DNA of 64,000 nucleotides from a virus: positions 124,001 to 188,000 of IMG/VR virus record IMGVR_UViG_3300028676_000005. One strand, 5' to 3'. The first letter of the stretch is position 1; the number at the start of each line of letters is the position of its first letter. Made by a program: the position numbers and the translations under genes. Shown here piece by piece: positions 20,832-31,162 of this stretch. The notes below the pieces were generated by a model. That model made no database searches, was not told the origin of the DNA, and saw only the letters and a program-made list of their open reading frames with translations.

Positions 20832-23723
20832 TTAAATGCGGTCTCGTTGCGTAAAGAACTTGTTAGGTCCCAATGCGCCGTCATCTTCAAAGTAAGGCAC
20901 TGCGGTACCACGTCTTGAACTGCTCACCAAATGGTTAGCAACAACCAAGTAATTACGGTTCATTTCCAAGACACCGTTAGTAGCCACACCAAACATTACC
21001 TCAGAGTTGCTAACTTCACGAATCTTGTCAGACCCAAATGCAGACAACCCATACCCAGTTTTGGCCAGGTAGCAGTAAGTAACACCGCTAGGATTTACTT
21101 TGATGCTTTGTCCTTGGTAAATGGTGTAACCAGTACCTGCAATAACCACTTTAATCCCAGATGGCAAATAGACCCAACCACTGTCATTTTTGGAATAGGG
21201 ATCAAGAGTTACAGAAGGAGCCGACAACTGCACCATTAACGTAGAGAAGCGACTATCACGACTAGGGTCATAGATAAACAACCCAATTTCGTGCAGCACA
21301 AATGGTGGGTACAACTCTTCAACGATGTCCACAGACTTCATGTTGCTGTACAACCGAGCGGGGTTATTAACTCGTCCCACAACGGCTGGATTTGCTGTTG
21401 ACAATCCGGTAATGCGGAAACCCACATCTCCGTACACGTTACCATAGACACGGTTGATAGCGACATCAAAGGTATCCGAGCCAGAGCGATACGCAATAAG
21501 GTCACTGAAAACCATAGCAACACTGTCACCTGATGCCGAAGTACGCGAGTTACCGTACGGAGCGGTTACAGGAGCGGTTACAGGAGTTTGTGCCAGAGCA
21601 CCGTTAACAAAGTCCAATGTAAACAACCCATTAGCAATGCTGTACGGGGCAATACCAATTTCCACATAACCCAAACCGTCTGAGACAGCGTACACGGCTT
21701 TGTTGTAAGCCAGTGCATACACTTGAATCTGTAGCTCACGCAATGCCACCAGACGAGGGTCTGGGTTGACCACAGCAGCCCTGCCAATGAAATCTGCCGC
21801 TCGACTTTGAATAGACAAGAGACTAGATGGATTCAGTGCTACAGGGTTTTGCAATGTCAGTGTGCCGTCCACGTACGAAAACGTTTGATAACCCTTGTAA
21901 GAGTTATAACGGTTGAACACCAATGCGTTAGAGTTTATTGCCGTGTTGCCTTGGGCAATGTACGAGGAGGTCCCGCTAGGAAACGCCCACATGTCTTTTC
22001 GACCAATAATAGTCAAAGGTTCCTTAACACTGTAACGGTTATTAATCAGCGGGTCGTTAACATTGCCAACGTCCCAGATGAGTTCTAACCAGTTATATTT
22101 GCTAGTGTTAGGGTCCAGGCCATAAGCCAAATAGTTTGTCCCAATGTTGTTCTTACGCAAAGGGATAATTCGATCTGGCAAAGCAGTAAAGCTCAGATGT
22201 CTGGCCGGAGTTACGTGTTCCGTAAAAGCCCTTGACGCATGCACAAACGGTCTTGGTCCAGTAGCCCAGTCTTTAAAAGACTTAAAGGTGGTATCAAACC
22301 GCTTAACCCGCAGCGCGTTCTTTGTTGCAACACCACGCACCAGCTCACCAGTACCAAGCACAACACCAGGGTTATGAATAGGCGAGTTGATGTTGTAAGC
22401 ATCGAACAGCTCAAACCATTGGGCACCAGTCGAAAGAACGCCATTAGCGTCAATGGAATCCTGGACATAGGTACCCACCGTCTTAACAGAAGCCACCCCA
22501 CCTGCCCGCAGTGTCCCTGGAATGATGGAATCCATGAAACGGAGTGTAAGAGCAATCTGTTTACCATTAGCAAGAGTAACCATTACCTTTGCCGCGATAA
22601 ACACACGTGCCTCATAATCCAAAGCGTTCCAGAACATCCCAATGACAGGAGGTGTGGATGGATCAAAGACAGCCGTAGCGCCGGCAGGCAGGCTAAGGAA
22701 GTTGCCTACGTAATAAGAATGCGGTAATTGGAATGATGCGGTGGTGGTTACCCCAATGGTCGCATAATTAGCCTGGTAATCATTACCAATGATCGGGACC
22801 AGTGTTGGGTCCGCATCAAAGGCATTTACCTGAAACCCCTTATGCTCCACTAGCAGTGTATTAGCATCCGGCAATGATGCCGCGGCAGCCAGACCTTTAT
22901 AAACCGCATCGCCAAACGAGCTAAAGAGCAAATACGACCGAGCCAGACTGGCAGACATACCAAGCTGATCTTTAAATTCGTAAATGTGCTTATCCGAGAT
23001 AGACTTAAAGAAGTTTACTTTGCCAGTTGAGGATTTAGCAGCGATCCCATTCCAGCAAAGTCCTTCCAGGCTACCAACTACGTTTGGGATTTCTTCCAGT
23101 TGAGTCTTGCGGGTAACTAACGCAGGACCACTCAAGAACAAACTATCCCTGGCATATACGGTGTCGTCTTGAGGAACTGAGAACACCATGCGGTCAGCGT
23201 TAAGCAAGATGGTAGCCCGGTTGTCCATTCCTGCAACACCAAGATAACGTATTGCTTCTACCGTTGGAGGTGGGGAAGTCGGATAGCCGTCTGGATAAAA
23301 ATACGACGCCATTTGAAGGACGTTGTTTTGTTGGTAACCGTCACTATTAAAAACAGGCTGGTTTAGTGCAATAGACTGAAACGCACCTTGTACAGTAACA
23401 AAGGCGTTTACATCAGTCAGTGCGCGCTGTTCCGCGAGTGTAGCTGTGCGGTAGTTATCTTTCTTACCAAGGCCTACGGTTGTCTTTGTTTCTCCGTGGA
23501 CCGCCCCCTGCTTAGCAATGTGGTTAGCAATGGGGATTACCACATCATTGACGAATTTGTTAATGTTGCTTTGGAAATCTAACAGCTTTGTTTTAGTTGA
23601 ATCGTTGTAGCTAGCCGTTTGCTCTTGAACAACGTAAGCCAGGTCGTTGAGTTTTCTGATGACTCCGCCAAACCTTGGATTAGGTTCTTCTACAAAAGGT
23701 GGTTCTCCACCGTGAATAATCAT
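20832..23723 (-). CDS. Large tail-fibre-family protein, 963 aa
   Basis: This is the shortest of the three giant fibre-like proteins. An N-terminal helical region (about residues 25-75) leads to a motif block (HGETKTTVGLGKKDNYRTAT, then FVTVQGAFQSI) that matches the equivalent blocks in 23781-27515 and 27574-31152. Next is VGSLEGLCWNG, matching the GSFEG blocks of the paralogues. The remaining 750 residues are beta-rich with many Tyr, Asn and Gly. The C-terminal part resembles the shared distal domain only weakly, so receptor specificity probably differs. It lacks the larger attachment domain of its paralogues. AGGAG precedes the ATG. Confidence 0.75.
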   Translation of the reverse strand: MIIHGGEPPFVEEPNPRFGGVIRKLNDLAYVVQEQTASYNDSTKTKLLDFQSNINKFVNDVVIPIANHIAKQGAVHGETKTTVGLGKKDNYRTATLAEQRALTDVNAFVTVQGAFQSIALNQPVFNSDGYQQNNVLQMASYFYPDGYPTSPPPTVEAIRYLGVAGMDNRATILLNADRMVFSVPQDDTVYARDSLFLSGPALVTRKTQLEEIPNVVGSLEGLCWNGIAAKSSTGKVNFFKSISDKHIYEFKDQLGMSASLARSYLLFSSFGDAVYKGLAAAASLPDANTLLVEHKGFQVNAFDADPTLVPIIGNDYQANYATIGVTTTASFQLPHSYYVGNFLSLPAGATAVFDPSTPPVIGMFWNALDYEARVFIAAKVMVTLANGKQIALTLRFMDSIIPGTLRAGGVASVKTVGTYVQDSIDANGVLSTGAQWFELFDAYNINSPIHNPGVVLGTGELVRGVATKNALRVKRFDTTFKSFKDWATGPRPFVHASRAFTEHVTPARHLSFTALPDRIIPLRKNNIGTNYLAYGLDPNTSKYNWLELIWDVGNVNDPLINNRYSVKEPLTIIGRKDMWAFPSGTSSYIAQGNTAINSNALVFNRYNSYKGYQTFSYVDGTLTLQNPVALNPSSLLSIQSRAADFIGRAAVVNPDPRLVALRELQIQVYALAYNKAVYAVSDGLGYVEIGIAPYSIANGLFTLDFVNGALAQTPVTAPVTAPYGNSRTSASGDSVAMVFSDLIAYRSGSDTFDVAINRVYGNVYGDVGFRITGLSTANPAVVGRVNNPARLYSNMKSVDIVEELYPPFVLHEIGLFIYDPSRDSRFSTLMVQLSAPSVTLDPYSKNDSGWVYLPSGIKVVIAGTGYTIYQGQSIKVNPSGVTYCYLAKTGYGLSAFGSDKIREVSNSEVMFGVATNGVLEMNRNYLVVANHLVSSSRRGTAVPYFEDDGALGPNKFFTQRDRI

Positions 23724-23741
23724 AACCCACTCCTGTTAAAG

Positions 23742-23771
23742 CCCGGGGCAAGGGAAATCCCCCACCCCAGG
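23742..23771 (-). terminator. GC-rich hairpin after 23781-27515
   Basis: On the minus strand CCTGGGG pairs with CCCCGGG (one G-U pair) around an inner G/C-rich loop. It lies between the stop of the 1244-aa gene and the start of the 963-aa gene. The stem is shorter than other terminators here. Confidence 0.5.
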
Positions 23772-23780
23772 TACATAAAG

Positions 23781-26700
23781 TTACGGAAGCAACTCGGACT
23801 CTTTCAAGAAGATAAAACTACCGTCTTCTTGTGGGAACCCAGAACTAATTGGAATGCTGCCACCTTGACGACTGTAACTCAACTCAAGATCACCGATCAT
23901 AAACGACTGGCGGCGTTCAATAGTCAAGATTTGGTTTGCACCAGTTTTAATAATCGCACCAAGGATCATTGTGTTGGAGTGACGAAGTTTGACGCTACTG
24001 ACTACATAACGTGTTGTCTGATCTTCTACCGTAGCGTATAACCAAAAGGTTTTATTCTGCGGTGCTGGATCAATATCACGTAAGTCAATAGTTCCAAGCG
24101 GCATCCGATAAAGAGTACCGTTAAACATCACCTCAACGTTTTCCAAAATGAAGATAGCCCAACCAACTTCCGGATAACTGGTGATCACTGAATAGTAGTC
24201 GGTTCCTCCGTCAGGGCGAACCAATGGCATCGTTCGAGATGAGCCACCCGATGGGTCAGTAGACACACCCGTGTTAGTCCAGTCTCTTACAGACGCGTTA
24301 TACGTATCAGGAGTATCGATACGGTATTTGGTCAACCCGGCTCTAGGGATTGCACAAACGATATCACCGACGCTAGCACCAGCATGATCGGCACCCAGTT
24401 GGCTAAAGGCGCCTGTTGCAATGTTCAGATCAAAAACAGTGCAATCAAAAGTACCCCCAAACGCAGTCATCCCAGAAGTTAGGAAGCATTTCAAAACATT
24501 TCCGTTCCGATAAAACGTAAAGAAAGGTCTGTTCGAGAAATGTACCTGCCCACCCATCAGCCCCACAGATAAACTGTAATGTTGCAGATAAACCTGGGTA
24601 TTCCCAACAATCTGGAAGTCAGTGATCAAATGACAACCTGGGTGAGCTGAAGTAGGAGCTTCTACTACTAAGTTAACCAAGAATATTTGAGCGTCATAAG
24701 TACCGGTATTCGCGGCTGCGGTGGTCGGGTACTTAACATACAGCAACGCTTTATTCATTCCCTGGAAAACACCGCCGGCCTCATCGTTTAAAACAAACAA
24801 CGAAAATGACCAGTAGGCACTTTGCTTAGCCGCTGGAATAAGCGCTCTCGCTTTATCCTTTATGCTTGGAGCCAGCCCGTAGTAATCGTTTGGCGTATAC
24901 ATCATGCGCTGATTAATGACATCCAGCTTTTTGGTGAAGGTCTTAGGAAAAGACAGGAACGCACCTTGCTCATTAAGCGCCCGAAATGCAGCACTCGGGA
25001 ACGTAGTTAGTGGTGCGTAGCTTGGGTAAGCAGCGGATGAGAACCCGCACGCACTCAAGCTCATGGTCCCACAGTCCACACCACGACTAGCCAACTCAGC
25101 AGCAGTACCAGTCCCGGAGATAACTCCTTCAAGGTTAGACATGTTTGTCTTGTAAACCTTGTTAGTAAGCGGTCTCGAGTACAACGGCGCCAGCTCCTTG
25201 TTAAAGACAGCCGGACGAATTGCATACCCGCCGCTTACTTCCCGGCAAACAATTTCCGGATAAGGCAACCCTGCCGCTTTATCAGCAACAATAGTCGTCT
25301 GGGTCATGAAGTTCTCTCCATCCCCCTCATAAGCAACCCAACGGTTAGCAACACCAATTGGGATAGGAGTCTGAATACTTCTTGACCTTACGTTCCAGGC
25401 ATTTACTTTAAGCCGGTCGTAACTGAGATCGCCAGACAACAGCTGTTCTGCTGTGGTAAGGTGTGTTCCATTAATGAGATCGAATGTGTGGTACTCAATC
25501 ATTGAGTTAAGTGGAGACACCTCTTGGTTGGGTGCCGTCGAACTCATTAACTTTTCCCCATTCGGTGTAACGATTGTGGCTACCGAATGATATCTAACCA
25601 TAGACCCGTACCAAGGGGCAAATTTGTTGAGGTCAACAGTTGCAACGTTACCGCCCAAATCGTTTACAAAGTCAACGTTTAGTGGAGGCTGCTTGTAAAC
25701 AAGTGTCATTACCCCCGTGTCAACGTTAAACTCATAAACCATGTGGGTTGCGGTTCGAGAACTGTTAAACCCTGTGCCAGGCACAACCCATGACAAAAGG
25801 GTATAACCCAACCAACTGTAGTAGTAAACACTAGGCGCGTTAGATTTCTTGGCGTAAAGGTTTACTCCTCGATAGTTAAACGAGCCGACATTGGCTGGTG
25901 GTTGAAGTTGGTTGAAGGTGTATCGCCCCCATTTGCTAACCAGGCTATTGTTCACAACCTTAGACGCGTAGTTCCAGCTGTTAACGTTTGTATATTGAAC
26001 TCCGTCGTAATCCTGATAGGTGACCTTAAGAAGCTGCCAGGTAGCTGGAGTTCCGTCAATCAAAGATTTCTTTGGAATACGGAAACGAACAATACGACCT
26101 TGCTGGCCGTACAGATTTGGGTTGGTAGGCGCTGCATCAACCGTTAGCACCGCCCAGTCGCCCATCAAGTCAATCTTGAACTGCCAGTGATAGGGTTTCC
26201 CACTACCCCACATGCCTGCCGCATTAGGAGTCCCGCATTCCGCAAAGACGTTAGCCATATTCGTTTCAATATAGCGGTGCGAGCTTGGGTCAAAAGTGTT
26301 GCTAGTTAACGCAACAAACCAATGGTCATTTGTGGCTGGGTTGGCGTTCTTTGCATTACCAGTCATGATAATGTCATTTCCGCTACCCATGACGATGGCA
26401 TTCGGGGTTATCCCAATGTTGGTCAATACCGGCGGTTCATACTTGTAAGCAGTAAATTCAAAACTAAACGGGTTCTTTACATCCAGTGGTTTCTTTGCAT
26501 CAGAAAGCACAGAGAAGTACAGGCCTTCCGTACGACCGTCGTAGTGGTTCTGGATCAAAACAACACGACCATCGGCTTCCAGGCAAATACCCATGCATTC
26601 GCTGCGGCTACCCAGTCCTTCAAAAGAACCAGTAATGCTTGGCGGGATGTACCCGGTGGTGCCAAAACGACTGAGAGGCAGTAAGCCTGCTTTCATAATC

Positions 26701-27515
26701 TCCGACGTATCAGGAGACGACTCTTCCAAGACTGTTTGAACACCTTGAACGGTAGCAAACAAATCCGCACGAGTACCCTGGCGATGTTGATCAATCGTAC
26801 CAGTGGCAAGGTTCTCATGGTTGCCCAAGAGTACATCACCTTTGCTGGTACCATGCGGGCGGTTATAGTTACTGCCGTGTGCACGCAATGCTTGGAACTG
26901 GGAATCACGGGTTTGATACAACTTATCAAAAGCTGCACGAATGGCCGCATCAACCCCAGCTTCAATTGTAGGGTCCTTGGTAGAAATGGTTGCTTCCAGA
27001 TATTTAAAGAACCAGGTAAATTCAAACCAGTCCCCAATTTCTGTTTTAACGTTGTGGCTGTGCCATTCGCTTGGAAGGGTGGGCGGTACGTTAAATACCT
27101 TACTCCAAGGGATAGGAGTAACACCATCACGAATCTTTGTTACCCATTCTTCCAGGCTGTTGCGAGGAACAAAGTAAGCACCAACACTGCGGTAACTGAT
27201 TTTGATTTTGGTGTTAGCTTCCAAAATCTCGTCACTAAGACGAACAAAACAAACAATGGGGCGTCCGGTGACTTCTGTGAGAGGGATGAACTCCTCTTCT
27301 AGCCAGTAGTCGCGGTCTCGTACCATTTCGGCACCAGACTCATCATAGACGGTTGTAAGAGGTAACTGACCAGGGGCTGGATAGTCACCAAAGAAAGGGG
27401 AGCCGTTTGGGATAACCCACGGGCATTTATCTTTGAGTGGAATTTCTTCCAAGTCAATCTTGTTAATTGGTTTGACGCCACGGACGTCAAATTCAACAAC
27501 GCGTAGAGTATCCAT
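23781..27515 (-). CDS. Giant tail-fibre-family protein, 1244 aa
   Basis: The protein is a paralogue of 27574-31152. It has an N-terminal attachment domain with IPNGSPFF and a W..V...P..LPSEWH segment near 140-155. A motif block follows (HGSNYNRPHGTSKGDVLLGN, FATVQGVQTV). A beta-propeller-like centre starts with ITGSFEGLG, CLEADGRVVLIQN and DGRTEGLYFSV. The conserved distal domain has GTIDLRDIDPAPQNKTFWLY, ILTIERR and SSGFPQEDGS. Such proteins form tail fibres or a baseplate-attached receptor array. No catalytic motif is seen. It ends at a GC-rich hairpin and starts 22 bases below the hairpin at 27537-27565. Confidence 0.8.
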   Translation of the reverse strand: MDTLRVVEFDVRGVKPINKIDLEEIPLKDKCPWVIPNGSPFFGDYPAPGQLPLTTVYDESGAEMVRDRDYWLEEEFIPLTEVTGRPIVCFVRLSDEILEANTKIKISYRSVGAYFVPRNSLEEWVTKIRDGVTPIPWSKVFNVPPTLPSEWHSHNVKTEIGDWFEFTWFFKYLEATISTKDPTIEAGVDAAIRAAFDKLYQTRDSQFQALRAHGSNYNRPHGTSKGDVLLGNHENLATGTIDQHRQGTRADLFATVQGVQTVLEESSPDTSEIMKAGLLPLSRFGTTGYIPPSITGSFEGLGSRSECMGICLEADGRVVLIQNHYDGRTEGLYFSVLSDAKKPLDVKNPFSFEFTAYKYEPPVLTNIGITPNAIVMGSGNDIIMTGNAKNANPATNDHWFVALTSNTFDPSSHRYIETNMANVFAECGTPNAAGMWGSGKPYHWQFKIDLMGDWAVLTVDAAPTNPNLYGQQGRIVRFRIPKKSLIDGTPATWQLLKVTYQDYDGVQYTNVNSWNYASKVVNNSLVSKWGRYTFNQLQPPANVGSFNYRGVNLYAKKSNAPSVYYYSWLGYTLLSWVVPGTGFNSSRTATHMVYEFNVDTGVMTLVYKQPPLNVDFVNDLGGNVATVDLNKFAPWYGSMVRYHSVATIVTPNGEKLMSSTAPNQEVSPLNSMIEYHTFDLINGTHLTTAEQLLSGDLSYDRLKVNAWNVRSRSIQTPIPIGVANRWVAYEGDGENFMTQTTIVADKAAGLPYPEIVCREVSGGYAIRPAVFNKELAPLYSRPLTNKVYKTNMSNLEGVISGTGTAAELASRGVDCGTMSLSACGFSSAAYPSYAPLTTFPSAAFRALNEQGAFLSFPKTFTKKLDVINQRMMYTPNDYYGLAPSIKDKARALIPAAKQSAYWSFSLFVLNDEAGGVFQGMNKALLYVKYPTTAAANTGTYDAQIFLVNLVVEAPTSAHPGCHLITDFQIVGNTQVYLQHYSLSVGLMGGQVHFSNRPFFTFYRNGNVLKCFLTSGMTAFGGTFDCTVFDLNIATGAFSQLGADHAGASVGDIVCAIPRAGLTKYRIDTPDTYNASVRDWTNTGVSTDPSGGSSRTMPLVRPDGGTDYYSVITSYPEVGWAIFILENVEVMFNGTLYRMPLGTIDLRDIDPAPQNKTFWLYATVEDQTTRYVVSSVKLRHSNTMILGAIIKTGANQILTIERRQSFMIGDLELSYSRQGGSIPISSGFPQEDGSFIFLKESELLP

Positions 27516-27536
27516 TACTTAGCCTTTTTAAGTTAA

Positions 27537-27565
27537 AATGGGTGCGGGTTATCCCGGCACCCATT
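27537..27565 (-). terminator. Hairpin after 27574-31152
   Basis: An outer 9-bp stem (AATGGGTGC and complement) encloses a GGG-TTAT-CCC inner stem with one bulged base. It lies just past the stop of the 1192-aa gene. Confidence 0.65.
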
Positions 27566-27573
27566 CTTAACAG

Positions 27574-30500
27574 TTAAGTTAGCAGCTCGTCATTACGCAA
27601 CCATGGCAGTTGGCCTTCTTCGTTAGCAAGACCTGAACTAGCGGGGATACAGTTACCACGCTTGGTCTCAGACACACGGTTACCGTTCATGGCAAACACG
27701 TTGAAGCGCTCAATGGTGAGGATTTGAGAATCCCCAGTCACTACTTTACTGGCCCACAGTTGGAAAGGAGTTTCCAGTCGCTTCTCCTCAACAACTTCGT
27801 AAATAGGAACACCATTCCTGAGCGCTGCGTAAACATAAAACGTTTTGTTTTGTGGGGAAGGGGATATATCACGCAGGTCAATAGTACCAGAAGGAAGAAC
27901 AAAAGGTTTTCCATTGAAGACTACTTTGATGTCAGTCTTAAAGAAGATCACCCAGCCTACTTCTGGATACACGGACCCAACTACAGGTCTGTTTACAACC
28001 CCATTGACAATAGTGGCCGCACCACCGGTTGTGTTAGCCCAGTCGTACATCGTTGCAATACCGTTATCAGGAGTTATAAACACCCCACCGCCTGCACTAC
28101 TGTTACCTTGCTGAGAAGCACTAGTCCAACGACGAGTGTTTCGGTTGTTATAAGCAAAGTTAAAGTTTGAGGTGTACGCGTCCCCTGTGGTGTTGCCCAT
28201 TACCCCACTGTTAAGGTGGCAAGACAGACTATTGCCGTTTAGATAATAGAACGCCCTCATTGGACCAAGGGTTGACTGCGGAGATTCAGGGCCGTTGGCG
28301 TAACCACCAAAGACGCGAATCTGGTCAATAGCCGCGGAGTCTGCCCACCAGTTAAATTTATCCGTAACCGTAAACCCAGTAACCTCTTTTCGGCCTTGGG
28401 CATTAGTGATGTATGTAGGTTGGATAACCATATACGTCGCGTGCATTCTTGCACGAATCGCACTGTTTTCCGCGTCGACATAGGTAACCGCCGCAATAAT
28501 TGGCAGCCACCCAAAACGTTCGAGTGAAGAAAACGTTGGGTCGGTCACGGTAACAATGCAATCACGGCTACGGTTCTTAATATCTAAGAACTCAACCTGG
28601 TTTTTCAGCTGTTCCACAATTGCCGACGGATAAAGAATCTCAGCCGTTGGAACAATTGTTATGGTTCCGTCTGGTTCGATACGTCGGTTGTAATCAGAGA
28701 TCAACAGAATGTCATTGTCTCCGACAGGCGCCCCCCATCCAGTACCGACTTTGTCAAGCTGGTTGTACTTTTTCTGACTGTTTGTGCAGAACATTGATTC
28801 ACCAACATCAATACCATAAGTATCAAGCTGGCTTGAAGGCACACTGACTGTAGCCCCACCAATACCAGGCAAAGCGTTAACTTTGCGGATACTAGTTGTC
28901 AATGGACGCGAAACAACGTTATTCAGAAAAAGATTTGTCACTTCTGGACGTGCCGCAAACTTCCCGTTGATATCTTTCCAGAAAAGTTCCAGCTTACCAA
29001 GGTCTGTACGGTCAGCCGCAATGTAATGCTCACCACCTGGACGATACAGTAACCCACGGACGTTAATAGACGACATTAACGGGCTGGCAATAGTTTCTTG
29101 CCAAGACCCGAAGTTAGACATCTCATCCCAACCACGTCCCCAGAATTTAGAAATGGTTGCGTATTTTGTTTTGGCGTTAACAATCTCAAAGAGAGTGCCG
29201 ACTCTAGGGAACCCGCTGAACCCCATTGCTGCGGAACTAGCGATCCGTCCGTCTGGCAATACGTTAATACCTTGCCCGGCGTAGCTAAACACCAGCGAAT
29301 AAAAAACGTTGTTTTGAACGTATTCACTAGGGAGTATAGGCGACCCCAAAATGTTCAGTGTGGGTGGTATTGCTGTTTTAGACGTGAGTGTCATTACTCC
29401 AGTTACTGGATCAAAATCATAGTTAATCTCTGGGACAAAGTTGAACTGCCCTTGGCCCGTTGGTGTGGAGTGAGAACCGTAATACGCAGATAGGAACTTC
29501 ATCGCGTAGATGCCCTTACGGGAAGGGTCCTCAGCAACCATGACCGGGAGTGAACGATAGTTACCGATAACTCCGTTAGCCGGGGTTGGCGAATAAGTAA
29601 ACAATGCTTTAGAAGTTAACCCGTTAGCGTTCACAAAAGAATACCAACGGAAGTAAGTGGAGTTATTCCACTGTACCCCATCCGCGTCAACAAAGGAAAC
29701 CAATTGTAGAGTTGGAGTAACGTTAATGGTCGCTTGAACGTCAGCCAGCTTAACCCTGAAGAACTGTTTACCAACTAGCGGGTAACCAACACCTGGAGCT
29801 AGACCGCTACCTTTACTTGAGGACTGAATCAAGTAAATCCATTCACCCATTAAAGCAACGCTCAGCATTGGGAACAAACTTGATGGCATTATGTTTGTCC
29901 CACCGCCAAATGTTGCGTCGACGATTGGCTGCAAGTTAACTTTGGAGTAAACGTGTTTTGCTGGATCAAGAGACCCGTTCGTCACACCAACGTAAAACAA
30001 GTTCTTACGACTATCCCCCACCAGGATTACTTCGTCCCCACTACCCTGTGCAATACGGTCGACACTCGCGTTATCCGCATCAAACTTAGGGTGCTCGTAT
30101 TTAAAGCCGGAGTACACAAGCTTAGTTTTGGCGTAATCTTCCGTGTCTTGCATTACACTGTAATACAAACCAGCAGTACGACCATCCATACGGTTCCACA
30201 GGAAAGTAATAGTCCCGTCACTCTCTAAGCACATGCCGCCCGCTTCAGTAACACCACCGAAACCTTCAAAAGAACCGTCAATGTTAGCCGGGATGAAGTT
30301 AGTGTTACCAAAGCTGCTCAACGGCACCTTGTTACTGGCCAGCAACTCTGGGGCGTTAAAGCTCAGGGTGTTGATGATGGTTTTAAGACCACCCGGTGTC
30401 AGGTGCATGTCGTTGTTAGGTTTGAGCAGATCATCACCACGAGCTGTGGCAAAGTTGTCCACTAAAGGCAGCCCAATCTGGCCTTTGGTCAAACCATGCG

Positions 30501-31152
30501 CGTCATAGCTACCTTCATGTCGTGCCAAACTCTTAAGCAACTCAGTCCGGTATACCGTAATGTAGTTGTTAAGCAAATCAAGGTAATGCTCAATCTTGAT
30601 CTGGGTTGGGGTACGCGAGTTAGCGTTGAGGTAATCAAGAAGCAGGGTAATAAGTTCTACCATATCGCCAAAAGCGATCATGTCGTAGATCAAACTCATG
30701 CCGTGCAGTTCTGGTGGGAATACAACAGGTTTGTCCCGCAGGTTTTCCCAGTAGACCGGACGGTTGTCTTCGGCGGTCTCAAGAATCAAGCGCAACAGTG
30801 TGTTATCAAACAAACTGAAGTGCCCAACAATGTCGTAATCAAAGAACCCATCAGTTACGTCTGGGTTCAAGATCTCGATCATGCAGCCGACTGGTTTAGC
30901 AGTAAGCTCGGTCAAACCACCCATGATCTTGTACATGCGCCAATCACCAACACCTTCATCGTCTGCTTTGGTAAGCGGTTCCATGTTGGCGTTGTACAGG
31001 CGCAAAGACTTAACAAAGAAAGGAGCGTGAACTGGAATAACAATACGACTACCAGGACCTTTGATTACCTTAAAGGGCTCACCCAATACACGGTTCTCGG
31101 GGTTCTGGTTAAGAATGTCGTTACGGTATTCGTGAACAATAGGAAAATTCAT
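27574..31152 (-). CDS. Giant tail-fibre-family protein, 1192 aa
   Basis: This paralogue of 23781-27515 shares all block motifs in order: IPVHAPFF near residue 38, W.NLRDKPVVFPPELHG near 137, HEGSYDAHGLTKGQIGLP near 215, NIDGSFEGFGG then CLESDGTITFLWN and DGRTAGLYYSV, and the distal GTIDLRDISPSPQNKTFYVY with QILTIER and SSGLANEEG at the end. Core regions between the blocks have diverged strongly, as expected for receptor-binding parts. It begins 10 bases below the short family member 31163-31927, so a common message is likely. Confidence 0.8.
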   Translation of the reverse strand: MNFPIVHEYRNDILNQNPENRVLGEPFKVIKGPGSRIVIPVHAPFFVKSLRLYNANMEPLTKADDEGVGDWRMYKIMGGLTELTAKPVGCMIEILNPDVTDGFFDYDIVGHFSLFDNTLLRLILETAEDNRPVYWENLRDKPVVFPPELHGMSLIYDMIAFGDMVELITLLLDYLNANSRTPTQIKIEHYLDLLNNYITVYRTELLKSLARHEGSYDAHGLTKGQIGLPLVDNFATARGDDLLKPNNDMHLTPGGLKTIINTLSFNAPELLASNKVPLSSFGNTNFIPANIDGSFEGFGGVTEAGGMCLESDGTITFLWNRMDGRTAGLYYSVMQDTEDYAKTKLVYSGFKYEHPKFDADNASVDRIAQGSGDEVILVGDSRKNLFYVGVTNGSLDPAKHVYSKVNLQPIVDATFGGGTNIMPSSLFPMLSVALMGEWIYLIQSSSKGSGLAPGVGYPLVGKQFFRVKLADVQATINVTPTLQLVSFVDADGVQWNNSTYFRWYSFVNANGLTSKALFTYSPTPANGVIGNYRSLPVMVAEDPSRKGIYAMKFLSAYYGSHSTPTGQGQFNFVPEINYDFDPVTGVMTLTSKTAIPPTLNILGSPILPSEYVQNNVFYSLVFSYAGQGINVLPDGRIASSAAMGFSGFPRVGTLFEIVNAKTKYATISKFWGRGWDEMSNFGSWQETIASPLMSSINVRGLLYRPGGEHYIAADRTDLGKLELFWKDINGKFAARPEVTNLFLNNVVSRPLTTSIRKVNALPGIGGATVSVPSSQLDTYGIDVGESMFCTNSQKKYNQLDKVGTGWGAPVGDNDILLISDYNRRIEPDGTITIVPTAEILYPSAIVEQLKNQVEFLDIKNRSRDCIVTVTDPTFSSLERFGWLPIIAAVTYVDAENSAIRARMHATYMVIQPTYITNAQGRKEVTGFTVTDKFNWWADSAAIDQIRVFGGYANGPESPQSTLGPMRAFYYLNGNSLSCHLNSGVMGNTTGDAYTSNFNFAYNNRNTRRWTSASQQGNSSAGGGVFITPDNGIATMYDWANTTGGAATIVNGVVNRPVVGSVYPEVGWVIFFKTDIKVVFNGKPFVLPSGTIDLRDISPSPQNKTFYVYAALRNGVPIYEVVEEKRLETPFQLWASKVVTGDSQILTIERFNVFAMNGNRVSETKRGNCIPASSGLANEEGQLPWLRNDELLT

Positions 31153-31162
31153 CGGTTATCCC